5,310 nucleotides of DNA from contig JAGNMH010000452.1 of the NCBI GenBank assembly GCA_017991275.1, positions 1-5,310 on the forward strand, written 5' to 3'. The stretch comes from Acidobacteriota bacterium. Lineage in GTDB: Bacteria > Acidobacteriota > Blastocatellia > RBC074. The notes under the pieces were generated by a model. That model was given only the letters and a program-made list of their open reading frames with translations, searched no databases and was not told the origin of the DNA. This document shows, piece by piece, positions 4,433 through 5,310 of this stretch. Made by a program: the position numbers and the translations under genes. Positions within the stretch are counted from its first letter, which is position 1; each line of letters starts with the position of its first letter.

Positions 4433-5310
4433 TCAAATTTGTTTGCCGTATGTTTGCAACGCCGCCAACTGAACCTGCCGAATAGGAACCTGATGAAGTT
4501 CGGCGGCGGTTCGGCAATCTTCAAATTCTGGCGCGTAATTCACCAATCGCCCGTCTTCAGCGCGGGCGATTTTCATTTTGATCGAACCAAATTCGGTTTC
4601 GACGGCCAGATGTTCACGTCGCAAAATCTCCCGCTGTTCGTCGCGGTAACGAACTCCCAGCGTAGTCGTTTCGCTGAAAATCAAATCCGTCATTCGCACT
4701 CGGTCTGGTTGATTGCACAGCAAAGTCATCAGCACGCCGGGGCGGTTTTTCTTCATCTGAACCGGAGTGTAGAAAACGTCCAGCGCCCCAGCCGCCAAAG
4801 CTTTTTCCATCAGATGGCCGAAAACTTGCGGACTGAGATCGTCAATGTTGGCTTCAATTACAGTCACAGTTGTCGGCGTTGTGTCGCTGGCAGAGTCTTC
4901 AGTTTCTCCGATGACAGCCCGCAAAACGTTTGGGAATTTCGGATAGCTGCGCGTGCCTGCGCCGTAACCGACTCGTTCGATTTTCATCGTCGGCAGGTTG
5001 CCGTAACCGCTGGCCAGCGTAGCAATAATTGCCGCTCCGGTCGGAGTCACCAATTCGCCTTCGATGTCTTTGGAGTAAACCGGCAAGCCTTTCAGAAGCT
5101 CAGCCGTTGCCGGGCCTGGAACCGGATAAGTTCCGTGCGCGCATTTGAACGTTCCCGAACCGACGTGCAGCGGAGCGGAAACGATCTTTTCAATCCGCAA
5201 AGCTTCCAACCCGATGCAACTGCCGATGATGTCCACAATCGAATCAATCGCGCCGACTTCATGGAAGTGAACGGTTTCGATTGGGATGCCATGAATTTTG
5301 GATTCGGCTT
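4433..5310 (-). CDS. larC: Nickel-pincer cofactor biosynthesis protein LarC (DUF111), N-terminus cut by window edge
   Basis: LarC is the CTP-dependent enzyme that inserts nickel into the bisthiocarboxylated pyridinium mononucleotide, giving the nickel-pincer nucleotide used by lactate racemase LarA and its relatives. 291 residues are visible; the frame is open to the right edge (first full codon at 5308), so roughly the first 100 residues of a 390-420 residue protein are missing. In the visible part: VHFHEVGAIDSIVDI (13-27, histidine-rich), KCAHG (55-59), PVPGPATAELLKGLPV (62-77), ELVTPTGAA (85-93), GYGAG (114-118), EANIDDLSPQ (153-162), DVFYTPVQMKKNRPG (177-191), ETTTLGVR (213-220) and PEFEDC (260-265). 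The N- and C-terminal regions (LarC1 and LarC2 of Lactiplantibacillus, which are joined by frameshifting) are in one continuous frame here. The GTG at 5236 is internal, not a start. No other lar gene lies in the window. Confidence 0.93.
   Translation of the reverse strand, partial: AESKIHGIPIETVHFHEVGAIDSIVDIIGSCIGLEALRIEKIVSAPLHVGSGTFKCAHGTYPVPGPATAELLKGLPVYSKDIEGELVTPTGAAIIATLASGYGNLPTMKIERVGYGAGTRSYPKFPNVLRAVIGETEDSASDTTPTTVTVIEANIDDLSPQVFGHLMEKALAAGALDVFYTPVQMKKNRPGVLMTLLCNQPDRVRMTDLIFSETTTLGVRYRDEQREILRREHLAVETEFGSIKMKIARAEDGRLVNYAPEFEDCRTAAELHQVPIRQVQLAALQTYGKQI

Noticed and set aside
4434..4441. CAAATTTG palindrome at the convergent stops
   Set aside because: Too short and AT-rich to be meaningful; it falls in the last codons of larC.
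4460..4508. Inverted CGCCGCC/GGCGGCG near the end of larC as a terminator
   Set aside because: The loop is about 35 nt, there is no T-run, and the sequence is explained by larC codons.

Overview
The window holds six protein-coding genes, two of them cut by the window edges, and almost no spare DNA. Base composition is moderate (close to 50% GC by eye). Proteins are typical of a free-living bacterium. The style of the ABC-2 permease and the mix of families would fit an Acidobacteriota-like genome, but that is a weak inference and no taxonomic marker is present. I see no tRNA, rRNA, CRISPR array, transposase or prophage gene.

Region 1 (1 to about 3850, minus strand) reads as one transcription unit running right to left. 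In order of transcription it contains: mazG (NTP pyrophosphohydrolase, ATG at 3794); an exported phosphodiester glycosidase-domain protein (NAGPA/DUF2233) whose ATG overlaps the mazG stop as TGATG; a roughly 100-bp inverted-repeat element; a TIGR04282/DUF2064 glycosyltransferase-like protein starting with TTG; and an ABC-2 (NatB-like) permease whose ATG overlaps the previous stop as ATGA and which runs off the left edge. An extended -10 box at 3841-3849 is a plausible promoter. The glycosidase and glycosyltransferase hint at cell-surface or sugar-phosphate metabolism and the permease at export, but no single pathway is proven; mazG is a general housekeeping enzyme.

Region 2 (3795-3991) is the divergent intergenic region between mazG and a plus-strand gene. 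It holds the mazG promoter and leader, a small hairpin, a 2x7-bp tandem repeat, an 11-bp palindrome, a second hairpin, and a good Shine-Dalgarno for the plus-strand gene.

Region 3 (3992-4429, plus strand) is a stand-alone 145-residue protein that looks like a single, degenerate response-regulator receiver domain with no output domain.

Region 4 (4433 to the right edge, minus strand) is the C-terminal three quarters of larC, which inserts nickel into the pincer cofactor used by lactate racemase-type enzymes. It converges on the receiver gene with only 3 bp between the stop codons.

The least explained item is the near-perfect inverted repeat at 1742-1843. It touches the stop codon upstream and almost touches the ribosome-binding site downstream, and could be a MITE/REP-like repeat or a structured RNA. 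I found no convincing case for an entirely new multi-gene system.
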